This document shows, piece by piece, positions 56,169-64,000 of a stretch of DNA of 64,000 bases. Under the pieces are notes generated by a model. The model worked only from the letters and a program-made list of their open reading frames with translations. It was not told the DNA's origin and did not search any database. The translations under genes were made by a program, and so were the position numbers. Positions within the stretch are counted from its first letter, which is position 1; every line of letters starts with the position of its first letter. The stretch is taken from NCBI GenBank assembly GCA_944320405.1, contig CALUHI010000004.1, positions 62,001 through 126,000 of the forward strand, read 5' to 3'. This DNA is from an uncultured Eggerthellaceae bacterium (GTDB taxonomy: Bacteria; Actinomycetota; Coriobacteriia; Coriobacteriales; Eggerthellaceae).

Positions 56169-57195
56169 TTCCTTCGGGTGGGATCGAGGGAATGGCGACG
56201 ATGAAGCAGGCGCCGCCTTCTGGCAGGTTCACCGCTTCGACCGTGCCGTCGTGCGCTTCCACGATCGACTTTACGATGGAAAGCCCCAGGCCGGTGCCGC
56301 CAGTGCCGCGTGCGCGTGAGGCGTCGGTGCGGTAGAAGCGCTCGAATAGCAGCTTGGGGTCAACGTCGCCGAATCCGGTTCCGTCGTCTTTCACGGTGAT
56401 GATTGAGTTGCCGCGCATGCCAAACAGATCCACCACGATATGTCCGCCGGGTTCGATGAAGCGGCTGGCGTTGTCGACCAGGTTTGAAATGACCTGGCGC
56501 AATTGGTCACGATCGCCCAGGACATCGGGGGCTTCACCCTCAACCCAAGCGTTGGCATGACGCTCGTCCAGCACCGGGCGCAGCGCATCAATCACGCTTT
56601 GCGCAAGGTCGTGCAGATTCACACGCGCCAGATCCAGCGGACGCGTTCCGTCTTCGATGTGCTGCAGCGCCAGGAGATCGTTCACCATGCGGCTGAGGCG
56701 CTCGCTTTCTTCCACGATGATGGTGCAGAACTTGTCGTGCAGCTCGGGCGGCAAGTCAGGGTCTCGCAGCAGGTCGGCGTTGCCGCGGATGGCGGTAAGC
56801 GGTGTGCGCAGCTCATGCGCGACGTCGCTGACGAAGGCAGCTTGGCGCTTCTCGCGAAGCACGAGATCTTGCTGTTGGTTGGCTGACTTTTTCACCAAGG
56901 CGGCTATCGTGCCGGCAAGCTCGTCGGCCTCGTGCAGACGGCCGTCGGCGGTGAACACCGGCTCGCCTCCGGCAGCGAATGCGCGTACCTGTTTTTCGAG
57001 GATGTTCAGAGGCTCAGCCAGAAAATGCCCGATGATCAGGCTCAAGGCGAACGTCAGCACGCCCAAGGGAAGCAGCAGCGCAAAAATCGCCACCGGCGCG
57101 TCGCTCGAGAGATACCAAACACTCAGCGCCAGCGTGCCCACCAGCACCGAGAGCAGCGTGGAAAGGCAGGCGAAATATGTCTGGAGCCGTTTGAT
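56161..57195 (-). CDS. Sensor histidine kinase (HAMP-HisKA-HATPase), possible AUC start
   Basis: A membrane kinase of about 344 residues. Two N-terminal helices, with very little between them, lead to a HAMP-like linker, a HisKA box (DVAHELRTPLTAIRGN) and HATPase motifs (NLVDNASRF, DDGTGFG, GTGGTGLGLSIVKSIVEAH). The first canonical start in frame is GTG 57147, but that cuts into helix one. In-frame sequence continues upstream (KRLQTYFACLSTLLS) to the codon ATC at 57195, which has AAACGAGG five bases upstream and lies 33 bases after the regulator stop. No ATG, GTG or TTG exists between that stop and 57147. I therefore extend to 57195, with the start uncertain. It probably pairs with the response regulator upstream. 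Confidence 0.88.
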   Translation of the reverse strand: MKRLQTYFACLSTLLSVLVGTLALSVWYLSSDAPVAIFALLLPLGVLTFALSLIIGHFLAEPLNILEKQVRAFAAGGEPVFTADGRLHEADELAGTIAALVKKSANQQQDLVLREKRQAAFVSDVAHELRTPLTAIRGNADLLRDPDLPPELHDKFCTIIVEESERLSRMVNDLLALQHIEDGTRPLDLARVNLHDLAQSVIDALRPVLDERHANAWVEGEAPDVLGDRDQLRQVISNLVDNASRFIEPGGHIVVDLFGMRGNSIITVKDDGTGFGDVDPKLLFERFYRTDASRARGTGGTGLGLSIVKSIVEAHDGTVEAVNLPEGGACFIVAIPSIPPEGTK

Positions 57196-57228
57196 GCAGT
57201 CCTCGTTTCTTTGCGGCGTGCGTTTGGG

Positions 57229-57924
57229 CTACTGGCGGAAACGGTAGCCGTAGCCGCGCACGGTTTCTACGAGGCCGGGGTCGTATCCGGCGCTTTCGAT
57301 TTTGTCACGCAGGCGCTTGATGTGGGTGTCGACGGTTTTGGTTTCGGTCAGGTACTCCCAGCCCCATGCCTCGCGCAGCAGATCCTCTCGCGAAACCACC
57401 TTGCCGGCGTTGCGCATCAGGCAAGCCAACAGTTCGAACTCGCGCGGCGTCAGCTCAATGGGGCCCGCATCGCCCTTGGCGGTGTGGGCGTCTTCATCAA
57501 GCGTGATGCCGCTTGCGGTGATGGCGCGCGAAACGGTGGGGAAGTCGCCGCCAGAGCCGCGGCGCAAAAGCGCACGCACGCGGGCAATCAGCTCGCGCAC
57601 GCCAAACGGCTTGGCCAGGTAATCGTCACCGCCGATCTCCAAGCCCACCACTTTGTCCAGCTCGGTGTCGCGTGCGGAAAGGAACAGCACCGGGGCGGAG
57701 GTTTTCGAACGCAGGCGGCGGCACAGCTCGTAGCCGTCCATGCCGGGAAGCATGATGTCCAACACGAACAGGTCGTAAGGCTTCTTCAACGCCATGTCGT
57801 AGGCGGTCTCGCCGTTGTCTGAAACGTCTACGTCGAAACCCTCCTTCTTAAGCGCGTAAGAGACGAACTCGGTGATGGAGGGCTCGTCGTCGACCAAAAG
57901 GATACGTGCAGGACTGTCGCTCAT
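57229..57924 (-). CDS. OmpR/PhoB-family response regulator
   Basis: A 231-residue two-domain regulator. The receiver has DDEPSITEF, the phospho-acceptor Asp in FVLDIMLPGMDG and Lys in YLAKPFGVRELIARV. The C-terminal winged helix shows ELTPREFELLACLMRNAGKVVSREDLLREAWGWEY and TVDTHIKRLRDKI. ATG 57924 follows AAGGAAGG. The kinase gene follows at once, so they form a two-component system; there is no clear target gene beside it. Confidence 0.95.
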   Translation of the reverse strand: MSDSPARILLVDDEPSITEFVSYALKKEGFDVDVSDNGETAYDMALKKPYDLFVLDIMLPGMDGYELCRRLRSKTSAPVLFLSARDTELDKVVGLEIGGDDYLAKPFGVRELIARVRALLRRGSGGDFPTVSRAITASGITLDEDAHTAKGDAGPIELTPREFELLACLMRNAGKVVSREDLLREAWGWEYLTETKTVDTHIKRLRDKIESAGYDPGLVETVRGYGYRFRQ

Positions 57925-58045
57925 CGTAGTGCCTTCCTTGGCCGGCTCTGGCGCGTGCGCGCCTGCGCCGGATCGGTTGCCGCTCCGCATGCCCCAAACG
58001 CGGGGCTGCGGTATCATACAGGGCTGTTGCGCGTTGCCTGTTCCC

Positions 58046-58051
58046 TATAAT
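58046..58051 (+). promoter_or_regulatory. -10 element of coaX
   Basis: TATAAT 79 bases before the coaX start; the opposing response-regulator gene starts about 120 bases away. Confidence 0.5.
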
Positions 58052-58129
58052 GGGAGGGCAAATGCGCAGGCTCAAGCCCGCTTTCGATTATAGCCGCCGC
58101 GTGCGGGCGGGAAAGGGAAGGTTGCAAAG

Positions 58130-58900
58130 ATGTTGCTTGCCATCGACGTGGGAAACACCCAGTCTGTCATCGGCGTGTACGACGGTGCCGACCTGAAGCA
58201 CATGTGGCGCATCGCCACCAATAAGAACCACACGGCCGACGAGCTGCGCATGAAGCTGGTGCCACTGTTGGAGTCCGAGGGCATCGATGCTGCTTGTCTG
58301 AGCGGTGCGGTTCTGGCTTCGGTGGTGCCGCAGCTCACGGGCGGCTGGCAATCGGCACTGCGCAAGCTTACTGGTGCTGAAGCGGTGGTGTGCACGGCTG
58401 CGGCGGCCGGCGAGGACCTGTTCCCCACGGCGTATTCCAATCCTGCTGAAATCGGCGCCGACCGCGTTGCCGATGCGGTGGCGGCGCGCGCCCTGTACGG
58501 TCAGCCTGTGGTGGTGGTTGACTTCGGTACCGCCACGAACATCGAGGTCATCGACCGCGACGGCGTGTTCGTGGGCGGCGTTATCGCGCCGGGTGTGGAG
58601 ACGTCGGCATCGGCACTGTTCTCGCACGCGAACCGTCTTTCCGCAATCGAATTGGAAGACCCCCACACCGCTATCGGCGACAACACCGCCCATGCTATCC
58701 AGGCGGGCATCGTCTACGGCGAGGTTGACCGCGTGGACGGCCTTGTGGGGCGCATCTTCGCGCAGCTGGGCTACGAAGCTCCGGTTGTTGCGACGGGTGG
58801 TTTGGCCCCGCGCGTGGCACCGTTGTCGCGCACCATCACCCAGGTGAACCCCGAGCTCACGCTTGAGGGCTTGCGCCGCATCTACGAGGCGAGGGCGTAA
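58130..58900 (+). CDS. coaX: Type III pantothenate kinase
   Basis: A 256-residue CoaX of the ASKHA fold, phosphorylating pantothenate in CoA synthesis. It shows MLLAIDVGNTQSVIGVYD for phosphate binding, GADRVADAVAARAL, VVDFGTATNIEVID and GGVIAPGVETSASALF. The length is normal. GGGAAGG precedes the ATG. The next gene starts two bases after the stop. Confidence 0.96.
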   Translation: MLLAIDVGNTQSVIGVYDGADLKHMWRIATNKNHTADELRMKLVPLLESEGIDAACLSGAVLASVVPQLTGGWQSALRKLTGAEAVVCTAAAAGEDLFPTAYSNPAEIGADRVADAVAARALYGQPVVVVDFGTATNIEVIDRDGVFVGGVIAPGVETSASALFSHANRLSAIELEDPHTAIGDNTAHAIQAGIVYGEVDRVDGLVGRIFAQLGYEAPVVATGGLAPRVAPLSRTITQVNPELTLEGLRRIYEARA

Positions 58901-58901
58901 C

Positions 58902-59348
58902 GTGTCGGTAGAGGTGGAAGAGGCAGAAGCGCTTGCGGAAGGCGCTATTGCTGCCGACAAGGGCGCCGACGTGCCGCTGCATTTCGACGGCGAGAACAGC
59001 TATCCGGAGTGCCAGCGCTGCGGGTCGTGCTGCCAGGTGAATGTGCTGGCTATGACGCACGAGGAAGTGGCGCGCATCCGCGCCTACATGGTCGAGCACG
59101 ATGTGCATCCCATCGACCGTCACAAGGAAAGCTGCTGCTTCCAAAACGAAAACGGCGACGGCTGCATGGTGTGGCCCGTGCGCGCCCAGGTGTGCCGCCT
59201 TCACAACTGCCACGTTTCGCGCATCGAGATCCTGCGCCGCAACCCGTCCATCCATGTGCCGGAAGACATTCCCCTGGTCGACCTGCACGAGTGCTTCATC
59301 AACGGCCACGAGATCGACCCCCGCTACGAATCGGTGCCGCAGGGGTAG
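58902..59348 (+). CDS. YkgJ-type cysteine-cluster protein
   Basis: A 148-residue protein with the Zn/Fe-chelating Cys pattern CQRCGSCCQVNVLAMTHEEVARI, followed by CCFQNENGDGCMVWPVRAQVCRLH and HNCH. This is the YkgJ/UPF0153 family of unknown function. A GTG start two bases after coaX implies coupling. Eight to ten Cys suggest a bound metal cluster. Confidence 0.82.
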   Translation: MSVEVEEAEALAEGAIAADKGADVPLHFDGENSYPECQRCGSCCQVNVLAMTHEEVARIRAYMVEHDVHPIDRHKESCCFQNENGDGCMVWPVRAQVCRLHNCHVSRIEILRRNPSIHVPEDIPLVDLHECFINGHEIDPRYESVPQG

Positions 59349-59405
59349 GGCGGGAGTTTCAGCAGTTTCAAGCAGGCTTGATCGATCCGTTTTCGCCAGC
59401 CATGC

Positions 59406-59414
59406 TGGTATAGT
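59406..59414 (+). promoter_or_regulatory. Extended -10 promoter of the restriction-modification operon
   Basis: TG-G-TATAGT about 52 bases before hsdM. Confidence 0.5.
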
Positions 59415-59465
59415 GGGAACGTCGTTCTTTTTCCTAGAACGGCAGCGTCAAGGAGGACGGAGCCC

Positions 59466-61046
59466 ATGGACGATACTGCCAAAGAGCGGCAGCGCGCCGA
59501 TTTGCACAAAACCATCTGGTCCATTGCTGACGACTTGCGCGGCAGCGTGGACGGCTGGGATTTCAAGCAATACGTGCTGGGCATGCTGTTCTATCGCTTC
59601 ATCAGCGAGAACTTGTGCGATTATCTGCGCGAGCAAGATGGTGTGGAGTATTCCGAAATGGATGACGCCACTGCCGAATTCGGCCGCAAAGCAACGGTGG
59701 AGGAAAAGGGCTTCTTCATCTTGCCGAGTGAGTTGTTCTGCAACATTCTGAAGTCTGTCGACAAAGACGGCATGCGTCTTGATCCGAATGGCAAGGACCT
59801 CAACGAACTACTTGAGCAAGTGTTCAAAAACATCGAAGGCTCTGCAGTGGGAACCGCTTCGGAAGGTGACCTCAAGGGTCTGTTCGACGACATGGACGTG
59901 AACTCCGCCAAGCTGGGCAACAGCGTGATCGAGCGCAACAAGAAGCTCGTGAAGCTCATCACGAAACTGGGTGGGTTGGATTTCGGGTCAGGCTTCAAAG
60001 AAAATCGCATCGATGCGTTCGGCGACGCCTATGAATACCTCATGACCATGTACGCTTCCAACGCCGGCAAATCGGGAGGAGAGTTCTTCACGCCTCAAGA
60101 AGTTGGTGAGCTTTTGGCGCGAATCGTACTCATCGGCCGCACCGAAGTGAACAAGGTGTATGACCCATGTTGCGGTAGCGCCGGGCTCCTGCTGAAGTTT
60201 GCGAAAATCCTCGGGAAAGACAAGGTGCACAAGGGCTTTTTCGGCCAGGAAATCAACCTGACCTCGTACAACCTGAGTCGCATCAACATGTTTCTTCACG
60301 ACATCAATTTCGACAAGTTCGACATCGCGCTGGGCGACACGCTGAAAGAACCTGCCCATTGGGACGACGAGCCCTTTGATGCCATAGTTTCCAACCCTCC
60401 CTACTCAATTGGCTGGGAAGGGAAGAACAACCCGCTGAACATCAACGACCCGCGCTTCTCACCGGCGGGCGTGTTGGCACCTCCGGGCAAGGCTGACTTG
60501 GCATTCACCATGCACATGCTCAGCTGGTTGGCGACCGATGGTGCGGCGGCTATCGTTGAGTTCCCCGGTGTGCTGTATCGCGGCGGGGCGGAGCAGAAGA
60601 TTCGAAAATACCTGGTGTCAAACAACTTCGTAGACGCGGTCATTCAGCTGCCGCCCGACCTGTTCTTCGGCACCACCATTGCCACCTGCATCATCGTGCT
60701 GAAGAAATCGAAGAAGTCCAACGACATCCTGTTTATCGATGCATCCGCCGAATTCGAGCGCCACGACTCGAAGAACAAGCTGATGCCCGCGAACATTGAT
60801 CATGTGGTCGCCACGGTGGAAAGCCGCGCCGAAGAGGAGTATTTCAGCAAGCGCGTGCCCAACGACCAGGTGATCGAAAACGATGTGAACCTGTCGGTGA
60901 GCTCGTACGTGGAAAAGAAGGACGAGCGCGAGGAGATCGATATCGCCGCGCTTAACGCTGAAATCGCCCGCATTGTCGCCCGCGAAAACGAACTGCGTCG
61001 CCAGATTGACGCCATCGTGGCAGACTTGGAGGGGGAGGCGCGATGA
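59466..61046 (+). CDS. hsdM: Type I restriction-modification DNA methyltransferase subunit HsdM
   Basis: A 526-residue N6-adenine methyltransferase. The N-terminal helical domain (WSIADDLRGSVDGWDFKQYVLGMLFYRFISE) is followed by SAM motif I (VYDPCCGSAGLLL) and the catalytic NPPYSIGW. FFTPQEVGELLARI and LFFGTTIATCIIVLKK are standard in HsdM. AAGGAGGAC precedes the ATG. Its stop overlaps the start of the fic gene (ATGA). Confidence 0.96.
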   Translation: MDDTAKERQRADLHKTIWSIADDLRGSVDGWDFKQYVLGMLFYRFISENLCDYLREQDGVEYSEMDDATAEFGRKATVEEKGFFILPSELFCNILKSVDKDGMRLDPNGKDLNELLEQVFKNIEGSAVGTASEGDLKGLFDDMDVNSAKLGNSVIERNKKLVKLITKLGGLDFGSGFKENRIDAFGDAYEYLMTMYASNAGKSGGEFFTPQEVGELLARIVLIGRTEVNKVYDPCCGSAGLLLKFAKILGKDKVHKGFFGQEINLTSYNLSRINMFLHDINFDKFDIALGDTLKEPAHWDDEPFDAIVSNPPYSIGWEGKNNPLNINDPRFSPAGVLAPPGKADLAFTMHMLSWLATDGAAAIVEFPGVLYRGGAEQKIRKYLVSNNFVDAVIQLPPDLFFGTTIATCIIVLKKSKKSNDILFIDASAEFERHDSKNKLMPANIDHVVATVESRAEEEYFSKRVPNDQVIENDVNLSVSSYVEKKDEREEIDIAALNAEIARIVARENELRRQIDAIVADLEGEAR

Positions 61047-62146
61047 CGGGCGAGGCGAATCTGTGGCAGTCTGAGCTGGAGGCCTATATTCGCGAAGGCG
61101 AGCCCTCCCGCGCCGAAAAGGCCCAGGCTTGGCAGACGGCAATCGGCCTTCAGGACGTCGATGGACTGCGCCCCTCCAGATATCTGATAGACACTGCCCG
61201 GCAGCACATCGAAGGCAAAATAACCATCGACGCTGTTCAGACGCGCGTACATGAGTACTACCAGCAACGTGGGGAGCGTCGCGAAATAGAAGAGGGCGAG
61301 GAAGAAGCCGATATCGTGTCGGCGCGCATCGCGAAGATTCTGGGCGAGAAAGCGTTCCATTTCTCGCCTGCGGAATGGTGCAATATCCATGCACGTCTGT
61401 TCGAAGGAGTGTTCGAAGGCGCCGGGAAGTATCGCACCTACAACATAACCAAAAGCGAGTGGGTGCTCGGCGGCAGCACAGTTTTGTACGCCTCTGCTGA
61501 TATGATCGCTCAAACAGTTGAGTATGATTTTTCCCAGGAACGGGCATTCTCGTATAAAGGGCTTTCGAAAAAGGAAATAGCCCACCACGTTGCCAAATTT
61601 GCTTCTGGGATATGGCAGATTCATCCCTTCTGCGAGGGAAATACCAGATCAACCGCAGTATTTATCATAAAGTACCTAGGCTCCATGGGGTTCAAGGTGG
61701 GCAATGAGCCCTTTGAGAAGAGCTCGTGGTACTTCCGCAACGCCCTCGTACGCGCCAACTTCGACGACTACGAGAGGGGCATTCACGCTACGAGGGAGTA
61801 TCTGGATCGTTTTTTCGAAAACGTGCTTTTGGGAGAGAGCCACGAACTTAAGAACAGATTTCTTCATGTGGGCTGGTTGCAAGATGGCAGCGAGGAAGCA
61901 GAAACTGCATCGGTGACCGACCAAGTCAGCGACCAAGTCAGCGACCAAGTCGCGCGGCTTCTTGATGTCATTGATTTCGGGGAAGAGCTGTCCGCCGTCG
62001 AACTGATGGGCAGATTGCGTCTGTCGCATCGGCCAACGTTTCGCAAGAACTATCTCAACCCTGCTCTCCAGGCAGGTCTCATTGAGATGACGATTCCCGG
62101 CAAGCCTACAAGCCGCTTCCAAAATTACCGAAAGGTTCAGCGATGA
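61043..62146 (+). CDS. Fic-domain protein with VbhA-like N-terminus, inside the type I RM operon
   Basis: A 367-residue Fic protein. The catalytic motif HPFCEGNTRST has its His at residue 194, predicting AMP transfer from ATP to a protein target. The N-terminal 70 residues (GLQDVDGLRPSRYLIDTARQ, then IEGKITIDAV) resemble the VbhA-type antitoxin fused to many Fic proteins; the exact inhibitory S/T-x-x-x-E-G is not clear, with DG in place of EG. GKYRTYNITKSEWVLGGSTVLY is the beta-flap region. A Ser-Asp-Gln-Val repeat (61919-61951) leads into a C-terminal winged helix (LMGRLRLSHRPTFRKNYLNPAL). It is joined to hsdM and hsdS by ATGA overlaps on both sides. Confidence 0.92.
   Translation: MTGEANLWQSELEAYIREGEPSRAEKAQAWQTAIGLQDVDGLRPSRYLIDTARQHIEGKITIDAVQTRVHEYYQQRGERREIEEGEEEADIVSARIAKILGEKAFHFSPAEWCNIHARLFEGVFEGAGKYRTYNITKSEWVLGGSTVLYASADMIAQTVEYDFSQERAFSYKGLSKKEIAHHVAKFASGIWQIHPFCEGNTRSTAVFIIKYLGSMGFKVGNEPFEKSSWYFRNALVRANFDDYERGIHATREYLDRFFENVLLGESHELKNRFLHVGWLQDGSEEAETASVTDQVSDQVSDQVARLLDVIDFGEELSAVELMGRLRLSHRPTFRKNYLNPALQAGLIEMTIPGKPTSRFQNYRKVQR
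61919..61951 (+). repeat. 12-base direct repeat inside fic
   Basis: GACCAAGTCAGC twice, then GACCAAGTC, encoding repeated D-Q-V-S units in the linker before the winged helix. Copy number could change without shifting frame. Confidence 0.85.
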
Positions 62147-63282
62147 GCAGAATAGAAGAGATGATCGAGCGCCTCTGCCCTGACGGAGTGGAGTTCAAGC
62201 CGCTGGGGGAAGTGGCAAGTGCCGTACGAGGTGTAAGGGTCACGCGAAAGCAGCTTTCTGCCAGCGGTTCTTTTCCCGTGTTCCAAAACAGCTTGCAGCC
62301 GCTGGGCTACTTCGATAAAGCGAATTTTCCCGCAAATACAACATTCATAATTGGAGCGGGCGCTGCGGGCCAGATCGGGTACAGCGATACCGACTATTGG
62401 GGCGCCGACGACTGCTACAGCGTGGTTTGCTCGGAGCTCCTGAACGGGAGGTTCGTGTACCATTGCCTGCTCAACATGCAGCCCTATTTGCTTTCGAGGG
62501 TTCGCAAGGCTAGCATCCCACGTTTGTCGCGAAGCGCTATTGAAAAAAAGCGCATTCCTGTTCCGCCAATGGAGATCCAGCAGGAAATTGTACGCGTGCT
62601 AGACTCCTTTGCGGAGCTAGAAGCGGAGCTAGAAGCGGAGCTAGAAGCGCGGAAGCGCCAGTATGCCTACTATCGTGACAAGCTCCTGACCTTCGACGAC
62701 GTGAATTCTGCCAACGGGGGGGGGTACGATCCTAAGCTCGTTAAATGGATGACGCTGGGTGAAGTGCTCTATATGAAAGCAGGGGAGGCTATTAAGTCGG
62801 AAGAAATCGCCGATTCTAATGACAGCGGCATGGATATTCCTTGCTACGGCGGGAATGGCTTACGAGGATATGTGGAGCTACCTAACCAATTTGAAGACGC
62901 TGTGTTGATCGGACGTCAAGGGGCTTTATGCGGAAACGTGAAATATGCTAGAGCCCCCTTCTATGCAACCGAGCATGCGGTGGTGGTCCGTCCGAAGACG
63001 AAGTCGAGTCTTAGGTTCCTCTTTCATTTATTATCGGCTGCCAAGCTCCAGAAGTACAAGACGGCTGGAGCGCAGCCAGGTCTTTCGGTTTCTCGCCTTT
63101 CCAAGGTGCTCATTCCCATCCCGCCTCTCGCCGAGCAGCAACGCATCGTCGATATCCTTGACCGCTTCGATTCCCTCACCACTTCGCTCACCGACGGCCT
63201 TCCGGCTGAAATCGAAGCTCGACGCAAGCAGTACGAATACTATCGCGATAAGCTGCTCGCATTCAAAGAAAAGGCAGCGTAA
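62143..63282 (+). CDS. hsdS: Type I restriction-modification specificity subunit HsdS
   Basis: A 379-residue S subunit with two target-recognition domains (about residues 15-150 and 195-340), each followed by a conserved helix. The helices end RKRQYAYYRDKLL and RRKQYEYYRDKLL, showing the usual internal duplication. The first helix carries AELE three times (residues 157-168), encoded by a 12-base tandem repeat, as in the EcoR124I TAEL spacer. TRD sequence is lower in GC than hsdM, as expected for exchanged modules. It overlaps fic by ATGA. Confidence 0.93.
   Translation: MSRIEEMIERLCPDGVEFKPLGEVASAVRGVRVTRKQLSASGSFPVFQNSLQPLGYFDKANFPANTTFIIGAGAAGQIGYSDTDYWGADDCYSVVCSELLNGRFVYHCLLNMQPYLLSRVRKASIPRLSRSAIEKKRIPVPPMEIQQEIVRVLDSFAELEAELEAELEARKRQYAYYRDKLLTFDDVNSANGGGYDPKLVKWMTLGEVLYMKAGEAIKSEEIADSNDSGMDIPCYGGNGLRGYVELPNQFEDAVLIGRQGALCGNVKYARAPFYATEHAVVVRPKTKSSLRFLFHLLSAAKLQKYKTAGAQPGLSVSRLSKVLIPIPPLAEQQRIVDILDRFDSLTTSLTDGLPAEIEARRKQYEYYRDKLLAFKEKAA
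62611..62646 (+). repeat. Three tandem 12-base units in the hsdS spacer
   Basis: GCGGAGCTAGAA three times in a row, in frame, encoding Ala-Glu-Leu-Glu. Gain or loss of a unit would keep the frame and alter the distance between the two recognition domains. Confidence 0.93.
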
Positions 63283-63514
63283 CGGCAGCAGGCAATGTGG
63301 GCGTCCTTCCTTGGTGCCAGCCTATGGCGATACAATGCAAAATGAATTTCGGCATTCATCCAGATGAAGGTAATTAGGGGATGGAAGCGAAGCGTTTGGG
63401 CTGTGGAAACGTGGCGGTTTGTAAAACACGGAATTCAATTCCATAGTTCACAAAGAACGACCGAACCGAAATAGTTGCCGAAAGCAAGGGGCTTGGCGCG
63501 GCAGGGAGGATGCA
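63283..63514. other. hsdS-hsdR intergenic region
   Basis: 232 bases without a convincing gene. A 21-codon open frame starts at ATG 63381 but has no family match I can see. The gap breaks the tight coupling seen in the rest of the operon; hsdR may have its own promoter. Confidence 0.4.
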
Positions 63515-64000
63515 GTGAGCAGGAAACGGATTGACGACCTGACGGGCGGTCAAAGCGCGTACGCCTATGAGATGACGGATCTCAGCACATCGGGATTTAT
63601 CTCGGAAACGGAGCCCTCTCTTGCCGACGGCCTGCCCAGCGACGTGTCCTTCGACGTGATGGCGTTCGGCGGACAGTCAACCGTGTGCGCCACCACGCCT
63701 CTTGAAGGGAAGCGCTCGACCAGTTACCAGAGTGAGGCCCAGCTTGAAGAGGCGTTCATCAAGCAGCTTGAGCGCCAGGCTTACGAGCGCGTACGCATCG
63801 ACTCCGAAGCTGCTCTCATTGCGAATGTGCGTTGTCAGCTGGAAGCGCTCAACGGCTTCGCTTTCACCGATAAAGAATGGGACCGTTTCTTTAAGCAATC
63901 TATCGCCGCCGACAACGATGGCATCGTGGAAAAGACCCGCCGCATTCAGGAAGACCACGTGCAACCGTTGCGCCGTGATGACGGCAGCATCAAGAACGTG
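63515..64000 (+). CDS. hsdR: Type I restriction endonuclease subunit HsdR, N-terminal part
   Basis: An open frame with no stop before the window end, 162 codons. It starts at GTG 63515 with AGGGAGG five bases upstream. It encodes QLEEAFIKQLERQAYERV, NGFAFTDKEWDRFF, NDGIVEKTRRIQEDHVQ and LRRDDGSIKNV, which is the start of the HsdR N-terminal domain leading into the nuclease fold. The catalytic and translocase parts lie beyond the window. It completes hsdM-fic-hsdS-hsdR. Confidence 0.88.
   Translation, partial: MSRKRIDDLTGGQSAYAYEMTDLSTSGFISETEPSLADGLPSDVSFDVMAFGGQSTVCATTPLEGKRSTSYQSEAQLEEAFIKQLERQAYERVRIDSEAALIANVRCQLEALNGFAFTDKEWDRFFKQSIAADNDGIVEKTRRIQEDHVQPLRRDDGSIKNV

Noticed and set aside
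61919-62646. CRISPR-like array from the 12-base repeats
   Set aside because: The units are contiguous, in frame and inside coding sequence, with no spacers.
63677-63964. 95-codon minus-strand frame near the window end
   Set aside because: It lies opposite the hsdR start, which has clear family motifs.

Overview
The window looks like chromosome from a high-GC anaerobic actinobacterium of the Coriobacteriia, most likely an Eggerthellaceae relative (Eggerthella, Slackia, Adlercreutzia or similar). This is inferred from gene content: cytoplasmic molybdopterin oxidoreductases with ferredoxin and NrfD partners, a complete modABC-moaA-moaC block, a DUF6483 gene beside ruvB, HdrB-like CCG proteins and no oxygen-respiration genes. 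No rRNA or tRNA gene was seen.

Layout. 1-11 kb: envelope and housekeeping genes (bPH2 membrane pair, hemolysin III, CNNM/CBS protein, PspC protein, exported hydrolase-like protein, two TrkA proteins, purB). 11-13.6 kb, minus strand: a small membrane protein, a duplicated SpoVA-like membrane protein and a PhnP-like hydrolase. 14.1-25.5 kb: a redox block with a molybdoenzyme/ferredoxin/NrfD operon, an HdrB-like protein coupled to a second molybdoenzyme, a DUF2064 nucleotidyl/glycosyltransferase-like protein, a COG1964-like radical SAM enzyme and a ferredoxin-DUF169 fusion. 25.6-37 kb: acetyltransferase, flavin reductase, PadR regulator, MBL hydrolase, crcB, glmS, acpS, a lone nuclease-like protein, nnrD, an HdeD-like protein and ligA. 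37.4-43.3 kb: a signalling pair made of a GGDEF/PAS/GAF/EAL gene broken by three frame changes and a CheB-CheR-PAS fusion. 43.5-49 kb: molybdate uptake and the first steps of molybdenum cofactor synthesis. 49-59.3 kb: pyk, yebC, ruvCAB behind a LexA-type box, DUF6483, a cold-shock gene, queA, a two-component system, coaX and a YkgJ-type protein. 59.4 kb to the end: a type I restriction-modification operon hsdM-fic-hsdS-hsdR, with hsdR running off the window.

How it fits together. ModABC supplies molybdate and MoaA/MoaC start the cofactor needed by the two molybdoenzymes at 14-22 kb. Those enzymes are probably cytoplasmic, because neither has a Tat signal. Both carry a Cys-Trp-x-Pro motif where acetylene hydratase-like proteins have their Mo-ligating Cys. 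Their substrates cannot be read from sequence. The most unusual items are the 14-25 kb redox block, the Fic protein inside a type I RM operon whose HsdS has a 12-bp AELE repeat, the multiply frameshifted c-di-GMP-type gene, a ModB fused to a secreted ectodomain, several dispersed palindromes placed at stop codons, and a possible AUC start for the sensor kinase.
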